A DNA stretch of 64,000 nucleotides from Sipunculus nudus (lineage: Eukaryota > Annelida > Sipuncula > Golfingiida > Sipunculidae): the NCBI GenBank assembly GCA_026874595.1, contig CM049318.1, positions 22,669,456 through 22,733,455 of the forward strand. The letters run 5' to 3'. The position numbers were made by a program, and so were the translations under genes. Numbering within the stretch: position 1 is the first letter of the stretch; each line of letters begins with the position of its first letter. Under the pieces are notes generated by a model. That model saw only the letters and a program-made list of their open reading frames with translations, did no database searches and was not told the DNA's origin. Shown here piece by piece: positions 23,208 through 38,508 of this stretch.

Positions 23208-26200
23208 TTAAGAAGATTTCATGCTGAAAACAGCATCCAGGTAGCGGTTCAGGAACATTCCCCCAGGGTCCAGTCGCTTTCTTACTCTGCAAAAGTCTTC
23301 CCACTTTGGGTAGGTTTTTCGGAAATATTCCGCGGTCAGAGTGTGCTCCTAAAAAATAAGTATGAAAGATGACATATAAATAATACAGTTCGTGTATTAA
23401 AAAGCGTATGTTTGTGAGAAATAAACACATATTCATGTTTACTATTAATATTCTTTTACATCCTCATTCCGGTTTGTGTCCATTTTTAACGATAAATACA
23501 TTAAACTTAAACATTTGATTTAATATATCGAACCTTTCCCCAGTGAGGCCGTCCGTCCGCCTTTACCATTATGTCAGTGATGGCTTTCTGGAACTTTTGG
23601 AAGATCACCTTCCCATACGGTCTGAAAACAGTGTAAGTACAAGAACTCAAATTTGTTATAAGTTGTAGGCAATTCATTTGTGAAAATCTTACAGTATGTC
23701 TTATTACACTCATCGCTGGTTCAGGGAAGAATTTGCGTTAGACGAGCATTGGCTAATACTCGATGGTTCCTGTTAGGGAACAGAGGAAACCGGTTACGGA
23801 TATACGACTTGGTTTAATGAAGATTTAATAACAATGTACATTGGAAGCTCTTGAATGGCAAGGTGAGTGAGTAAAGGAATTGTTTGGCGAACAGACGAGA
23901 TCTGTGAGCAAATTGGAGAATATCATCGAGGGTAAGACCCATATTATTTCCTAAAACTGATGAGATTTAAAGTATCTGGAAGAGCATTTGAGCGTTCCCA
24001 ACCGAGATTAATGGATCAGATTTCCAGAATGTCATATTTTTCAGAGTTTTTACTTTACATAAGTCATATGGGAGTTTAATTGCCAATCACCTTTGACAGT
24101 ATTATATTTGACAAAAAGCATTTTCACGACATCTGGAGTTGAAGGAAAGGAAAGTAAACCCCCGCTAAAATCGGAAATAGATGGTGTTTTTTAGATAATT
24201 GTGATCATGGGAATAAGGTTCAATAAGTGGGAAAGACCAATGTTTTGGTTTAGGAGCGTTTCCGCTTTAAATAAACAAAACGCTCAACAGGGGCAGATTT
24301 AACAGCCGACCGTAAATGGACGGATCGCTCTGCTGTTTGACATCACCGTCTGGTCTGACACTGCCAACCCCGTTTACAAAAATCAACACAAGATACCCCG
24401 TTTCAATCGTTGTATTAGATTAAATTTATTCTGACATCGTAATTGCATATAGCTTTTTTGTTGGCTTTGATAATGAAACAGGATTCCAACCTGCACGTGT
24501 TCATAAAGCTCAAATATTATAAATATAAGTGATTTACATGCTGCTAACGGACTTTCAGGCTAATTCATACACTATTTTTTTAAGTTGTTTTAGCGGTAGG
24601 GCCGCATAGGTACCCAAATAATGAAAGTACAATTTAATCCCTTTTAATTCGACACCGTTTGGCTGAATGAAAAAAAAAATCCGTCGAGGATTAACCAGTC
24701 ATACATGAAATAACACAGTGTTTTGCAAGATGACGGTAAAAACAGAAGCAAATTTACGGGGTGGTTGGGGTTAGGGATGTTTACTGGATTGTTTTTACTA
24801 TGAAAAGAATTTCTTATGTTGATTATGTTGCCAAACAGTATAATGCAAAAATGAAAGTATGCAATAGAAATAGTGTACACATGGTGAGCGATTTGTATAT
24901 TTTTTTTTTCATTAGTTCATTCTCGCTATTATATGACCTTGGTAAAAAAATATTGCATAACAAAATGTTTTTATTACCAAATATCTGCCTAGATGTTGAT
25001 AAATTAGGGATATTACACAAATCAAACACTCTTACTTGAATATAACAAAGTTCATGAAGCAAACGTCACGGCCATAAGCAGGGCTTAGAAACAAATCGTC
25101 CATCTGAACGAACCGAACGTCAAGCGGAAAATGCGCCGGGAATCCTGATTTCTTTATCCATGTGTCGATTTCTCGGAGAACCGCGGCAGCTTTGTTGCTA
25201 CAGTTATAAAGGTTGTTACAGTAATAATATGATAAAATTGATAGGACGACAAATATAAACAATACACAGCAACAAAGCGCTCACATTCCCTAAAACGACT
25301 GCAGTTGATAAGATAAAAATGATCAGAGTGCAGTGTAAAATATAGAGGGATCACCAAGCATGTCTACAACATTTACAAGAGTGTCTCAAAGTAAATATTT
25401 AAACAGTCTAAACAGCAATAATGTTAAGACTCTCGTAAATTTGATTTACATGCTAGGTCATCCGTCTTCTTCTGCTGAAAAGAATTTAATATTTAACTTG
25501 GGTTTATTGATAATAATTGTCAAGATCATATGTTAAAAGTATAATTAAAATTTGATTGTTATATGTAGTTCTGCGATTACACAAATTCTTTGTTCAAGTG
25601 GCATATATTGTTGAATTTACTGTTACTATGAACTGGCCATGTGTGCAGAGTTTTTGTACATTTTCTTCTCAGGTATAGTATTATTTTAAAAAATTCTAGA
25701 CTATACTGAAAGCATAACACATTCAGATATAACAATACTAATCCTTTACCGGATAACAGCCCACTCCATAACGTAAGTTGGCATGTCCGGCATGTGCGAC
25801 AGGTAGTTCTGGATTCTGTCGTTTCTGTCAACGCGTCTGGTTGGTTTTGAATGATAAAACTTGTAATAAAACCTGTTCATGTAGGGGACCAGGAAATTCA
25901 AATACGCACTGCAAAACAAAATACTAATTTTCAAATGTGACGTGTTAAAGAGTAGTACTACAAATAAAAGTTGTTATGTTACTGACATGAGCAATAACCC
26001 AGTATTGTCCTATTCAATGACATTGTTCAAATAAGATGATTGAAATAGTTTAGAGGGCTGCTACAAAGGAAAGTTGTCAAAAGATAAAAAAAAGTTGAAT
26101 CACTCTGAGAGGTGTTACGAACAATGACCTTGAGTGGTGAAAAAACAGTCTTGTAAGTTATTTTTTTATTTGATCTTTAAAATATGTAATAGGAGGGGGT

Positions 26201-29200
26201 ATTTTTTTTCCTTTGTCGTCTACTGGGCTCCTGTCTTATCCTATGTACTAAATTAATTGTAAATTGAATCGAATATCCACCAAATAAATGAACATTGGGT
26301 AATGACACTATAACATGGTGCATAGGATATTTCTTTTAAACAAAGGTTAGCGATAAAAGGTACGTTTTCATTTGCAAGTGATTCTAGAATAGCATCTGTT
26401 TATAATTGTGTATTTTATGCTTACAGATGTCTTGTAACGCATCCGTTTTTACATACATGTGGTCTTTATCATTTGAATAAGAGGAACTCTAAACATATTA
26501 CCTTTGAACAGTTCGATTACATCATGTACCTGGTATATTCACATAGGTGATAGAGAAACGGTTTAGTACAACTTACAATCTCTCTTTTAAAATGATGTTG
26601 TTGGAATATTTACACACATTTAAAATCGTTCTAGGTAAAACAAGGAAAATTTATGCATAACTAAAAGCTGAATATCGTAATACTATAGTCCATATTTCTT
26701 GGTATTTTTCAATATAAAATAAAAGCCTTTAGCATTTAATATACATTTCAAATATTGTCTGAAATCACATCTACATGTAGGCAATGGTAGATTTTAAAAA
26801 TAACCTATTTAATCTAATATAAATTTCCCCTTACCTTATCCACAACAGGAAATTTAGCAAATACTTTCCAAAGAACAAACTGAAGAACCCAGGTTCATGA
26901 ACCTCACTAGGCTGAAATGTTAAACAAATGGACAACTAAACTAAAAGTTAACGCCGGATCTAAAAGCCAAGCCATCTATTGGGACTGTTTTAATGTATCC
27001 TCGTCGTATGGTCCATATTTTCTTACAGTCGTCTCCGTGAAAATTTCCATAAAGAATACATGGATAACCCTTATAGAATTTCCTTTGGAAAAAAATATAT
27101 TGAGGTAGTGTGATTCAAATGAAAACTTAATATTTATCTAAATAACTCATCACAGTTAAGTAAAACAAAATGTAAGCCCCTGACAACATCCGGACATGTT
27201 AGTTTGATTCTTCAAATAAACCGGAATCTTTGTATATATGTTCAATTGTCCATCACTTCCGACATGAGTTCGATTCCGGGATCGGTCTAATATTTCACCT
27301 GAGCAAAATATTTCCGCCACAATATATATATATATATATATATATAGATATAGATATATACATATACATATATATATATATATACAGAGAGAGAGAGAGA
27401 AAGAGAGAGAGAGAGGGAGAACGAGAGAGAGAGAGAGAGGCAGAGAGAGATGGAAATAGTATATACAGAAAAGTCGGCTGACGGTTGGAATCGAACCAAA
27501 GATCCGATTACCAGTCGAGTGCCTAAACCACTTGACCAGGGCACCTGAGCGGAAATCAGAAGATCGTGGGTTTGATTCCCATCGTCAGTGAATCGACTCT
27601 CCTGTGTTAGATCCAAAAGTACTCGTACTCATAGTACTCGTACTCATGAGTACTTTTTTTAATACTCAGAACTCGAACTTGAGAACTTTTTAAAAACTCA
27701 CAAAGCACTCGTACTTTGAAAGTACTCGGTACTCATATGAGTAATTCATGAGTACATTTGGGTATTTCATATATTGCCAAATAAACTTTATCTGATTTTA
27801 TTATATTAGTAATAGTTTATTATAGAATATTATAGTAAGATCTTATATATAATATATATCATATAATATCATATATAATAGTACTTAATGTAATCCATCT
27901 GTTACTATAACTACTACTATTACAACATTTTAGCATCGATAACTACGATTATTACTATTACTTGGCTTCTAATACTATTACTATTACTTTTATTTAATAA
28001 AACTATAAATAAGTTGGACTATTTTATTATTAAACATTCATGCAAATCATGTTAACATGTGTACAGCATTATATATTTACAGCAAGATAAGTAGAGCATA
28101 ACGCTCAATATAACATTAAATCAGCAAATTCATACTGAGTAATATTTTAAGAGGGAATACATTTTTTTTCAAAGATCCCAAAATAAAAAAAGCTCAGGTT
28201 TGCCACAATTTTATACAACTAATTGTACTCGGAACTTGTTCGTCATAACATAAACACAGCAAAGCTCCGAGGGCCTTGACTAATCAAGCTTGAATTGATT
28301 TATATATGAAACTAAATGTGAGTGTAGGTTGAGCAGATTTTCAGGGGAATTGCAGTGTTTGATGAGCTCTGTACACAGTATGTAGAACAACTAAGACTCA
28401 ACTTTTGACTGTCAACTGAGTGATGCATGAAAAGCTGTAACTATCAGACCATACACGCCGTTGCTACTACAACATACGCTGCAGCATCACATTCTACTAT
28501 CAGCTCTCAATAACTTGCACTGTGTACGCTCACAAATGTCTTCTCCAATGTGTAATGGCCAAGCCATCTTAATGAATCAACAATGAGAACCAGGGTTAAC
28601 CTCAAGCCAAAGCTTTCTGTCCAGTGCCCACTGGACCATGTAAGTACCCAGCATTTACTTATCACACTACACTGGGTCATTTATTGTGCTCTTTAAACCT
28701 AATCAAACACTCAAGTCATCAGATGTTTTAGCCTAGGGTTGTAATAGCAAAGTAATAGTTATTATTCTATTACTTAGGGTACAATAGACGTTACTAGTTC
28801 AAATATCTTTTCTATCAATTGTAATATTACTCTTACTAACTTTGAAAACCCGTAATATTCTATTAATATTACGCATTACTATCACCCCATTCAATGTTGT
28901 AATATGCCACTGACGTAACTGTTGTTAAACCTCATAAACTGTTACACATGATGAATGACATGGTCAATCTGTCAGGTATGTTGTTTTATATTATTTTCAA
29001 ATATCCCGGTTGTCATAAAATATCTTCATTAGGCTACAGTCACATATTATTCATAAGTTGATATTATATAAATAATAACATATCATTGTTATTATTATTG
29101 TTATTATTATTGTTATCATTGTTATCATTGTTATTATTATATGTATGGTTAACATATGGTTATATGCTTTACACAATGTCAGTGAGATTTTCTGTAACAA

Positions 29201-29776
29201 TATAAATTTTATTTATTTAACTTTTATATAACATTTTATTTTGTACTTATGAAATTCCCACCATTAGTAAATTGTATATCTTGTCCTGGCTAAGAAATAT
29301 ATTTTTAAGAACCTACAAGACCAGATGTTTCTTCACCGTGTACTTGAATAAGTCAATGCTTTCATATGTTTCAACTGTATATGGCCGGTTATATGCCCTA
29401 GAGTTTGCATTTCGCCTCAGTATTCTGATCAAGAATACCACAACGTTGTATATATTCTTATTTTGTACTGGGTTTACATAAATATATATATATTTTTTTA
29501 ATTTTCTGAGAATATATTTAATTGGAAAACATCATTAACAAGTTTGTTACACAAAGTACTCATTTAAGTACTCATGAGTACATTTTGAGTACACAGTACT
29601 CGTACTCGAGTACTTTTGAAAAAAGTGCAGAAGTACTCATACTTGTACTCGAGTACTTTTACAGTACTCAGTACTCGTACTAGAGTACTTTAAATGTACT
29701 CGGACCCAACTCTGGTGTATACCATTTCCATTTATATACAATGAAATAGCACGGCTATTCATACATCTCTCTCTCT

Positions 29777-29819
<43 letters not shown>

Positions 29820-29982
29820 AACATCAAATAGCAACCATGTATTAGCCCCGACAGGTCTGGCCTGACGATTCATATAATGATGAAGACACTAGCAACCAAG
29901 TATTAGCCCCGACAGGTCTGGCCTGACGATTCATATAATGATGAAACCAATGGTTGCCTAAGTTTTGTGTTGGCTTGATTCG

Positions 29983-30054
<72 letters not shown>

Positions 30055-33000
30055 CTCTTAGGTACCCAAGTGTAATTAGAGATACACTCTTCTGAACAAG
30101 AGAGTGGAAAAAAATGAATAAAATACATCCACAGTACCTCCGATGTTCTCTTGATTTGCAAAGCAACGCAGCCGTCTGTGTGGGTGTGCCACAGGAACAT
30201 GAAGTTGTCAGATCCATGTAGGTAATCATTCAGGTTTTCCAGCAACTGCAAGATAATAACAACAGCTGTTCTCTATCTAATTCCATCCATTAGCTTGAAC
30301 ATGGCTTGTTATAAATTTATTTATACCGTTACTGTACATAATTCTACTGTTTCGTAACACATTCATCATAAAATCTTAAAAAAAATCGGTGTTGTTTGTT
30401 ACCTCTTCTGTTTTGACAGGATATCGTAATTCTTCAAGTTTGTACGCCGATTCACACTGGATAGTGACGGTCAGAATAACACCCAGAGCTCCTATGCCAA
30501 CGGCAGCAGCCCGAAATGCTTCCTCGTCCAGGTCACGTGATACCGTGATGACATCACCAGAGGCACACATCAGTTCCATCTCAAGTATCTAATAAGGCAA
30601 ATGAAAAATGTTTTACGCCCTCACTTGAAATGTGATTGTATTTTAGACAGGCGTTACTAATATACTGTATCCCATTCCGAGAGGTGAAATAATTTGAGTT
30701 TTTATTCTGATGTATCTTAGTGTCCATTAAACTTTCGAAGCGTACCAGGTACACACAGTTGTACAAAACATTCCTTGATCAAATCTTACTCATATAAATA
30801 AAATAATACTTAGTAGGCGTCATTCAAGACCTTTAAATGCAGTAACAAGACACTAATGAATTCAGCATTGTAAGTGTATGTCTGTGATATACCTCAGACG
30901 TAGTAAAAGCACATGGATTAAAAGTCACTTACGTATGTGGATATTGCACCGTATTTTATACCCGAACCATGCGTTGGTGTGGAAATTACCCCAGCAAGCG
31001 TGACGTCAGAAACAGCCCCTTGTCTTAGAAAAAAAAATTAATTCGTTCTAAATTTCCTAATTTGTGAGCATTGATAAAGAATCACATGAGAACATGGTTT
31101 ATTACTGAAAACACTGACCCTTGACACATTTATTGAATTGGCTGTTTTCATTTAAAATAAAAAGACGAGTGTAGCCTATACTCCCCATATATGCTGCGGT
31201 AAACATGTATGTGTTTGTATGTTCTGAAAGACACGTCACTTATGAAATCACATGTTTATCCAACGTGATGGCCATCTTGGCACCACAATAAGTTATGTTG
31301 CCGTAGTATAATTTGATAGTATACACTTACATGGTGAAGGACAGATTGTTCTTAGCCAGGATATCGTTCAGATCACTCAGCAGCATCCCTGCTTCAACCT
31401 TCACGATCTTGCTTTGTTTGTTCAACTAGCGGAAAGAATGCGAATATCAATATTATAACTGAAAAGTCAACAATGCCTCCTAATTATTTTTATTGGTAAA
31501 GAGATATTTTTTATTATATTTTATTGTCCTCTTTAAAGCATATTCTGTTGTATATTATATATTATATAAATATATATTATATATTTATTATATAAACACG
31601 AGGTAGGGAAGAGGTCTGTACAAACCAGGTGTTCTAAGAAAAAAAAAAGTATCTTGTGCATGCACTATTTCAAGGCTCGACTACTATGCTTCTTTCATGC
31701 ATGGTATAGCGGAGTCAGAATTGTTTATTTTTGATCGACCTGTAGCAATCTGTCGACGCTGCCCAAAACCAGAACTACACATGGTAATCGGCGATTCATG
31801 CGTGCCGTGAACTTTGTAACGGCTTGCCATTTCCACACAGGACAATGGAATCTTTGGCCTCGTCTAAATTATGGATAAAATAGTATCCCCTCACTTGTTA
31901 ATATATAGCGATTAGTATTTAAACTCGTGTTTTACCTGCTGCCAGTTCTTTATATAGCATGTGTTACGGTTGAGGTATTTTAACGTATGCTTTTCCTAAA
32001 AAAATGTATATAATAATATTTTATTTTTCCTGAGCGGTCTGAATTAAAATCATTATGTTTAATATGGCACTCTATCAATGCAGAATGAAATAATACATAA
32101 ATAAATAAATAATCTACAGTAATCCCACCAGGGATGATACAAGATCTCAGTAAAAGGGGACTAAACGCCTTATCAAAAGTTAACATGAGCCAGGGTTACC
32201 AGTAGACTTTAAACATTTTTCAATTCAATTCTCCTAGGCAGAACTCCCAAAGAAAATGGAGCGAGACACATATGGCGCTTCCTTTCGGGATTATGGGTGT
32301 GCGCCCCCCTAGTTCCCTTCTTAATCTGCCCCTTCCAACAATGATACATTAGCGCAACCTTAGTTTGAAAATTGAAAAAGATCGCCTTTTACTTTCATTT
32401 TGCTATCACCAGGGCAAAGATGCAATTTAAAATCTTGACCTACTAGTACAATTCATCGTTTGTTTTTGCTAAAGATACGCACAGGAATTATTTGAAAGAA
32501 AAGGCCAATGGTCTATTGGATGCTAATTGAATGAGAACGAAGGTAACTATACGATGAGGATGATATGTAAATTTGTATTCATGCTGGATTTAAGGTTTTA
32601 TATACGCGGGAACAGTAATGGTATATAAGTCATAACCTATCGTTAAGAAATTAAAACGAAACACAGAATATATCGATAATATCAATTTTTCAAGATTTGC
32701 CTTTTTGAAGCAAGGGCGAGTGCCGAACCGCGGACCTTCTCCGAATTCCTAGCATTCACCTCAAAACACTAACCGATAGGCTATCAATCCTTCATATGAA
32801 AACAGTTTTAATATGAACATATCTTTCGGTGAATTTCCCTTCACTAAATGAACACCAGATGGCGGCGAATAACAGTACATAAAGTATTTTCAATTGTAAG
32901 ATATAGTCATAAGGTAGGTGTAAACCACCATTCATGCTTGACTGCGAAAGTATACACGACTTACATATATTAGTTTGTTCAAGTTGGTAATATTTATCAT

Positions 33001-36000
33001 GTAGCCGTCCGTACAGGCGATATCACAACAGGAATGATGGCCACCGATGACTTTCACCCTTTTATTGGAGCGTCTAGCCGCGTCAAGTACCTAGTATCCG
33101 ATTAATAAATAAATATTTCAATATTATTATTGATATGGATTTAATATTATTACTAGCACTGCTGATACTATAATTATAATAATAATGCCAATAATTGGTA
33201 GATTAAAATAGTAATAAAATTAAAAACAATAATGTAAAAATGGTAGTAAAAAATACTGTTAAATGCCAGATTAAAAAGTGTATTAATAATTGAGACAAAT
33301 ATATTAAAGATGTCACACGATATAACGCGGTTCTCTGATGAATGGTAATAAAGTAATAACATTTGAATGAAACTGAACTGAAATTTTGTTCTAACATATA
33401 TCATTTCCATATATATAATGCAGTTTTAATAATGTCTACTAATGGAAATGTAATATATGCCAGTATACCCATGAATGCTGTTGAAGTCATATGCCAGCCA
33501 CACTGAATGAGAGCAGTTCCCTAAACCGAAAAAAATACTTTGCCTTTGATTTTAGGCGTGTAGTCGTATATGATAAATCGAAGATAATCAAAAATCATAT
33601 GCAACTCACCTTGCGAACTTGTTCTCTGTTGTCTGGTTCAAAGTACAATTCCGGAAAACAGCTGACGGTTTGGTTTTTATTGGTAAAGGCGAATCCTTTG
33701 ACTCCTTGATGCTACAATCAACATAAGGCTGTACAGAGCAACGCTTACTGGGTTCAACGAAATCTTAAATTCTGTAACTTGTAAATTGTCAATGAGGCAG
33801 TCTACAACCAAGACTAAATCTAAACTTTCAAAATAAATGTATTACAATCAAGTTCTTAATTATTGCCACAAGGTAACCCTATTATGCATTTATTAATATT
33901 TCTTTATCTATTATTCGCAGAGCATACACATACGGTCTTTCATGATACTTAATGTACCATATTACATAGAAAAAGATTAGACACAGGAGAGATAACTCCA
34001 GGAAAGGGTTTTCTTTTTTCTGAATTTCAGTTGTAGAAAGGTTTCATGACATTATGCATAACATAAACATGGTCCGGCGTAAAGAGTACCCCATTCCCAT
34101 GGAAGCAATTATACGATTCAATACACGATTCCTTTTATCTTAATATAATAAAATATGAATACATTTATAACTTTGTAAAGCAAATAAAACCCCCGGGCCA
34201 ATGATCAACATCCTACAATGCATTTGACATCTATAACTCTTTTTATAAAATATTTGTTTGATTTTGTTGATCATTAAGTATTACAATTGTACGGGGCGGT
34301 TATAGCTAGATGGTGCCCATTTCCCCTCAGGTATCTTTTCTGTCTATTGTATGTAGACTGGTCTTTTGTTACATGATCACGTCATAGTCTGTTCTTCGTA
34401 CCAGCACTGACAAGTTAGTTAAACGTATTATACCTCAGGCGAGAGCTATTATATACTTAAACCTATAAATAATGAAAGCCTTCACTTGGGAAGTTTCGAT
34501 CACATAATAATCATACAAAAATAATCATATAGTCCATTGGATTGGTAGGGTCACGTTCAAATGATGTGGAATATCTATGCTATTTAATCTTTAAATTTTT
34601 GCTTTTGTATAAACTGGGATGACTGAATTTGTTATTGTGACCTATATTTCATTTCCTTTCCCTATCTTGGGCAGTAAAATATCAATGGTCTTTCGTTTTA
34701 ATATTTGGGAAGTAAGCACTGAAATAGCAGAATGCCTCATCCTGAACAACAACATTATGGAAGACTAGCATAGGAGCCCGTAGCTGAAACCTCTCGAATT
34801 TTCATTGGCGAAATATGAAGTTTCTTTTGAAAGGGCGACAAAAACAGGTGAACTCACCTGTGAATTATATATATATATATCTACAACATAAACTATAATA
34901 TAAACTATATACAATGAAAATTATGTTAAGTTTGACGCAAATGTCAGAGATTGAATATTCAGTAGTATTCCCTATGGTTACCGTGATCGAATCCTATTGT
35001 GTCCTGAATAAGGGCACAGGCTTTGTCCATTTCTTTATAGAACCCATATTTTCTGTTCCAATTCTGCTTTGATTATATTTGGAGTTGTCTACGTTGTCTA
35101 CTGATGTCTACTGATGTTGTCTATGCATGCTCTATATATTTATTAACTTTACTTGATTTTTGTAATTAACCCTTCTCAGGAGAAATAGCTTGATTTCTCC
35201 ATAACAGCGTGCCGTGGGCATGAAGGTTGAGCAAGAGCTTTATCCTTTAATTTCAATAATAGATATTCTCTGTGGAGAATGGGATTCAGTGTGAGCAGTT
35301 TTTGTGATTAATTAAATAATTTTTAATTTTTTTAAGCTGTGGGACATATTTTAAGACCTTACTTTAAAGAGAGGGTTCATCTGGATTTCCTTGTAAAGTT
35401 TGTTGTGGTCTTGTGTTTTTAAGGCCAAATAACAGCCTTTCAATCCGTTTACTCGATGCACAATCACACTTTTGGTTTCGCCGGGAACACGTTCACGGGC
35501 TTATCAGATGTTTAGTATGAGGGCCTTATTTACCGTCATATGTTTGCAGAGAACCAAAGGCCGTTCTTGGTTCAGCTTGGTCCGACCTTTCATTAAAGGT
35601 AACCCTTGAACCCGAGAAGCCTTTAGACGTAACCAAACGTACAACCAAATTCTCGTCAGAGCGCCAAAATACATCCTGAATATAAGGTCAGCGTCAGAGT
35701 GTCTTTACATCTTGTATTGAGGGCACATACGAAGCTCTTTGAAGATCCCCGAGGATGCAAATATTTTCGTCGGTTTTTTTACAACCTCTTGTAGCATACA
35801 TTCACGCTGTCACTTAAAATAAACCAGACCAATTGTCAGATATGTTTCTGTATTGTCTAACAACATCTAAGATGTGCAAGAAAAAAAAAATAAAGGTTGA
35901 TTTGCACTTTCTGTTTTTGAGCTCAGATGTTCACAGTGTTTATTCATCACTCGTAGATTGGTATTTAGATTACGGACTGTTTGATCATGGCATTGATGCA

Positions 36001-37822
36001 AAAGTTTGGTTGGCTGCGAAAATGCGGTCTATATAATGACTTGTGTCACGACTCCAGTATTAGCCGACCAAGTGAGTCATATATTCTCATCTATCCTGAA
36101 TTAAATAAAGCGTCACAGCTATAAAATGAACAAGTATAGTGGCCGAGCATCTGTTAAGTATGTTTTGTGTTCACTCAAGCACCATAATTGCTTATGATGG
36201 GCCAGTAATGATATATCACATCTTTCTTGCATGTGCGCGAACCTGTTAATGTGTCTGTGTTTGACAGCTGTAAAAACACTTTGGCTTCATTCTGTTGAGG
36301 CTTCATAAACAAAAAATACTGTCGCTTATATATGTAGGACACATCGAACGTGATTATAAAGTAGTTAATACATTTCAGCTGTCGTTGTAACTGTATTATG
36401 ATAACGATATTTAAATACCGTAATACCTGATATTACAAAATAATTGCATCTAAAAAAATAACATAAAATGAAATTTGGAAATAATGTGAAAACGGGACAG
36501 TTGTCTCATTCGAATGCGACAAAACATTAAGGTCAAAATTCTAAACATCTGTCTGTGCTCTGCACAATTTTATCGATATATTATTAATAATATAAATATC
36601 ATGAATTAGGAATGGAGATATGAAAAATATTTACTATTATTGAAGAACTATAACAAATCTTTGTTTCCCATCAGAGCTTTAGAGGGAGACCTTAATATGA
36701 AATCGATAAAATTTATTCATAAGGTATTTTTTAAGTCTATGACTAGAAAAAAACTATTTCAGTTTGAATATGCACACTCCAAAATTACATATGCACATTT
36801 CCATTTACATCTGGGAAAACACTGGTCACCTGCATGTCAGAACATTCCCTGGAAACAGTTTTTTTTGTCTATGGGTAATTGCTCGGAAAGGTACAGGGTT
36901 GTAGGTTTAAAGTATATACCATTAACACCTGATTGCACACGAATGTCTCCAAGTACCATGAATATTTTGTCCCTGTAAACACGGGCCCTTTGATGCTATA
37001 GCCTGACTAATCGGTGTTCGTGCAGCATGTATAGTGAGGTTAAACATACAACTTATTTTTATCAAGTAGGGTTGATGGCCACGCACCCGTAGCATTTCTC
37101 TCTAGTCACGCACTCCTTACTTCATGAGAATACATTTTACTAAAGGTATAGTACTGAGAGAGCGCAAAACTTCGGCAAGGCTAATGTATAGGGCATGCGG
37201 CAGATTAAATTACAAATCCGATTTTTACTGTCAAATGTAAATGTAGTTATGTGCCTTAATGCACAAATTGCATTTAAACTTTGTTTGATTTAACATTACT
37301 TAAATTTAATTGACATCTTTGTAACACAATAAATTTTTAAAAAATTACACGAAGTTAATAAAATATTACCTAAAAATATATCCGCAATTCTTTTCAAAAT
37401 ATATTTAATATGCCTGCTTTTTGCACTCACTCGAAAACGAAAACAAATATGCGGATGCAAATGCACTAACTGGTAGTTTATTTAAATGTTAATAAAATGG
37501 GACATTCTGATGCAAATATGAGAACATCATAACCCTAGCCTCGTCTAATTACCCTCCAACCTCAACCGAATAACTTTTTGATACTTCCATTTCTTCCTAT
37601 TAGAACTACATTAATCTTAACGGGGTCAGCAGGATTTGTATTATCCGGAAAAAGGTCTTTAACAGATATACAAGTAACCAGCGTCGCGGTGGAGTTCATT
37701 GTATACGAATTACAGTGCAAATCCGAATCCAAATCACTGGAGTCAAAGTTTTAATCAATATCACTTTAAAAGGAAATTAAAGCTTCGTTTATATAGTTTT
37801 ATCATTTATTAATGCGGCAATG

Positions 37823-37873
<51 letters not shown>

Positions 37874-38451
37874 TGTATGAATAGCCATGCCGGTTCATTG
37901 TTTTTTTTATAGATGGAAAGGGTATACACAGAAAAGTGGTTCATTGCCAGTGGGATTCGAACCCACGATCATCCGATTTCCGGTGCGGCTGCCTTAGTCC
38001 ACTTGGCCATGACAGATCCCCGACCTCTCTGTGTATTTGTACACTTTTATAGGAACCAGCGAAGTGACGTCATGGTAGTGACGTCATAGTCTCACCCACT
38101 ACACGTGTCGGCACGGCGACTTTTGCATGCAGCAGGGAAAACTGATGGCTTTATTTGGTGTACGGCATATCTTATTTATATATATAGATGTATGAATAGC
38201 CATGCTGGTTCATTTTTTTTATAAATAGAAAGGGTATACACAGAAAAGTGGTTCACTGCCAGTGGGATTCGAACCCACGATCATCCGATTTCCGCTGCGG
38301 CTGCCTTAGTCCACTTGGCCATGACAGATCCCCAACCTCTCTATGTATTTGTACACTTTTATTGGAACCAGCGAAGTGACGTCATGGTAGCGACATCATA
38401 GTCTCACCCACTACACGTGTCGGCGCGGCGCCTTTTGCATGCAGCAGGGAG

Positions 38452-38508
<57 letters not shown>

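Larger units (their letters stand above)
18227..31020. repeat. Segmental duplication, left copy (pairs with 53755-64000)
   Basis: LINE remnant, intergenic DNA and GULO exons 6-12 with introns of copy C align with the same order around copy A. Offsets are 34.8-35.3 kb. Differences include about 780 extra bases here (19400-20180), a local tandem duplication (21355-21680), and the 2.1-kb hAT-like insertion. The right copy has about 300 extra bases at 56120-56430 and a SINE at 62715-62930. Confidence 0.8.

Noticed and set aside
27230-27481. Tyrosine- and arginine-rich frames over TA/GA tracts here and at 62473-62901 and 51451-51858
   Set aside because: Translations of microsatellites and SINE DNA; no real protein.
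36640-36978. 112-codon plus-strand frame in intron 1 of copy C
   Set aside because: The paired sequence in intron 1 of copy E (around 3400-3530) does not keep the frame, and no domain is recognisable.
37943-38015. Possible class II tRNA gene on the minus strand
   Set aside because: A and B boxes and a perfect T arm are present, but the acceptor stem pairs poorly and no clear anticodon arm forms; three local copies point to a SINE.
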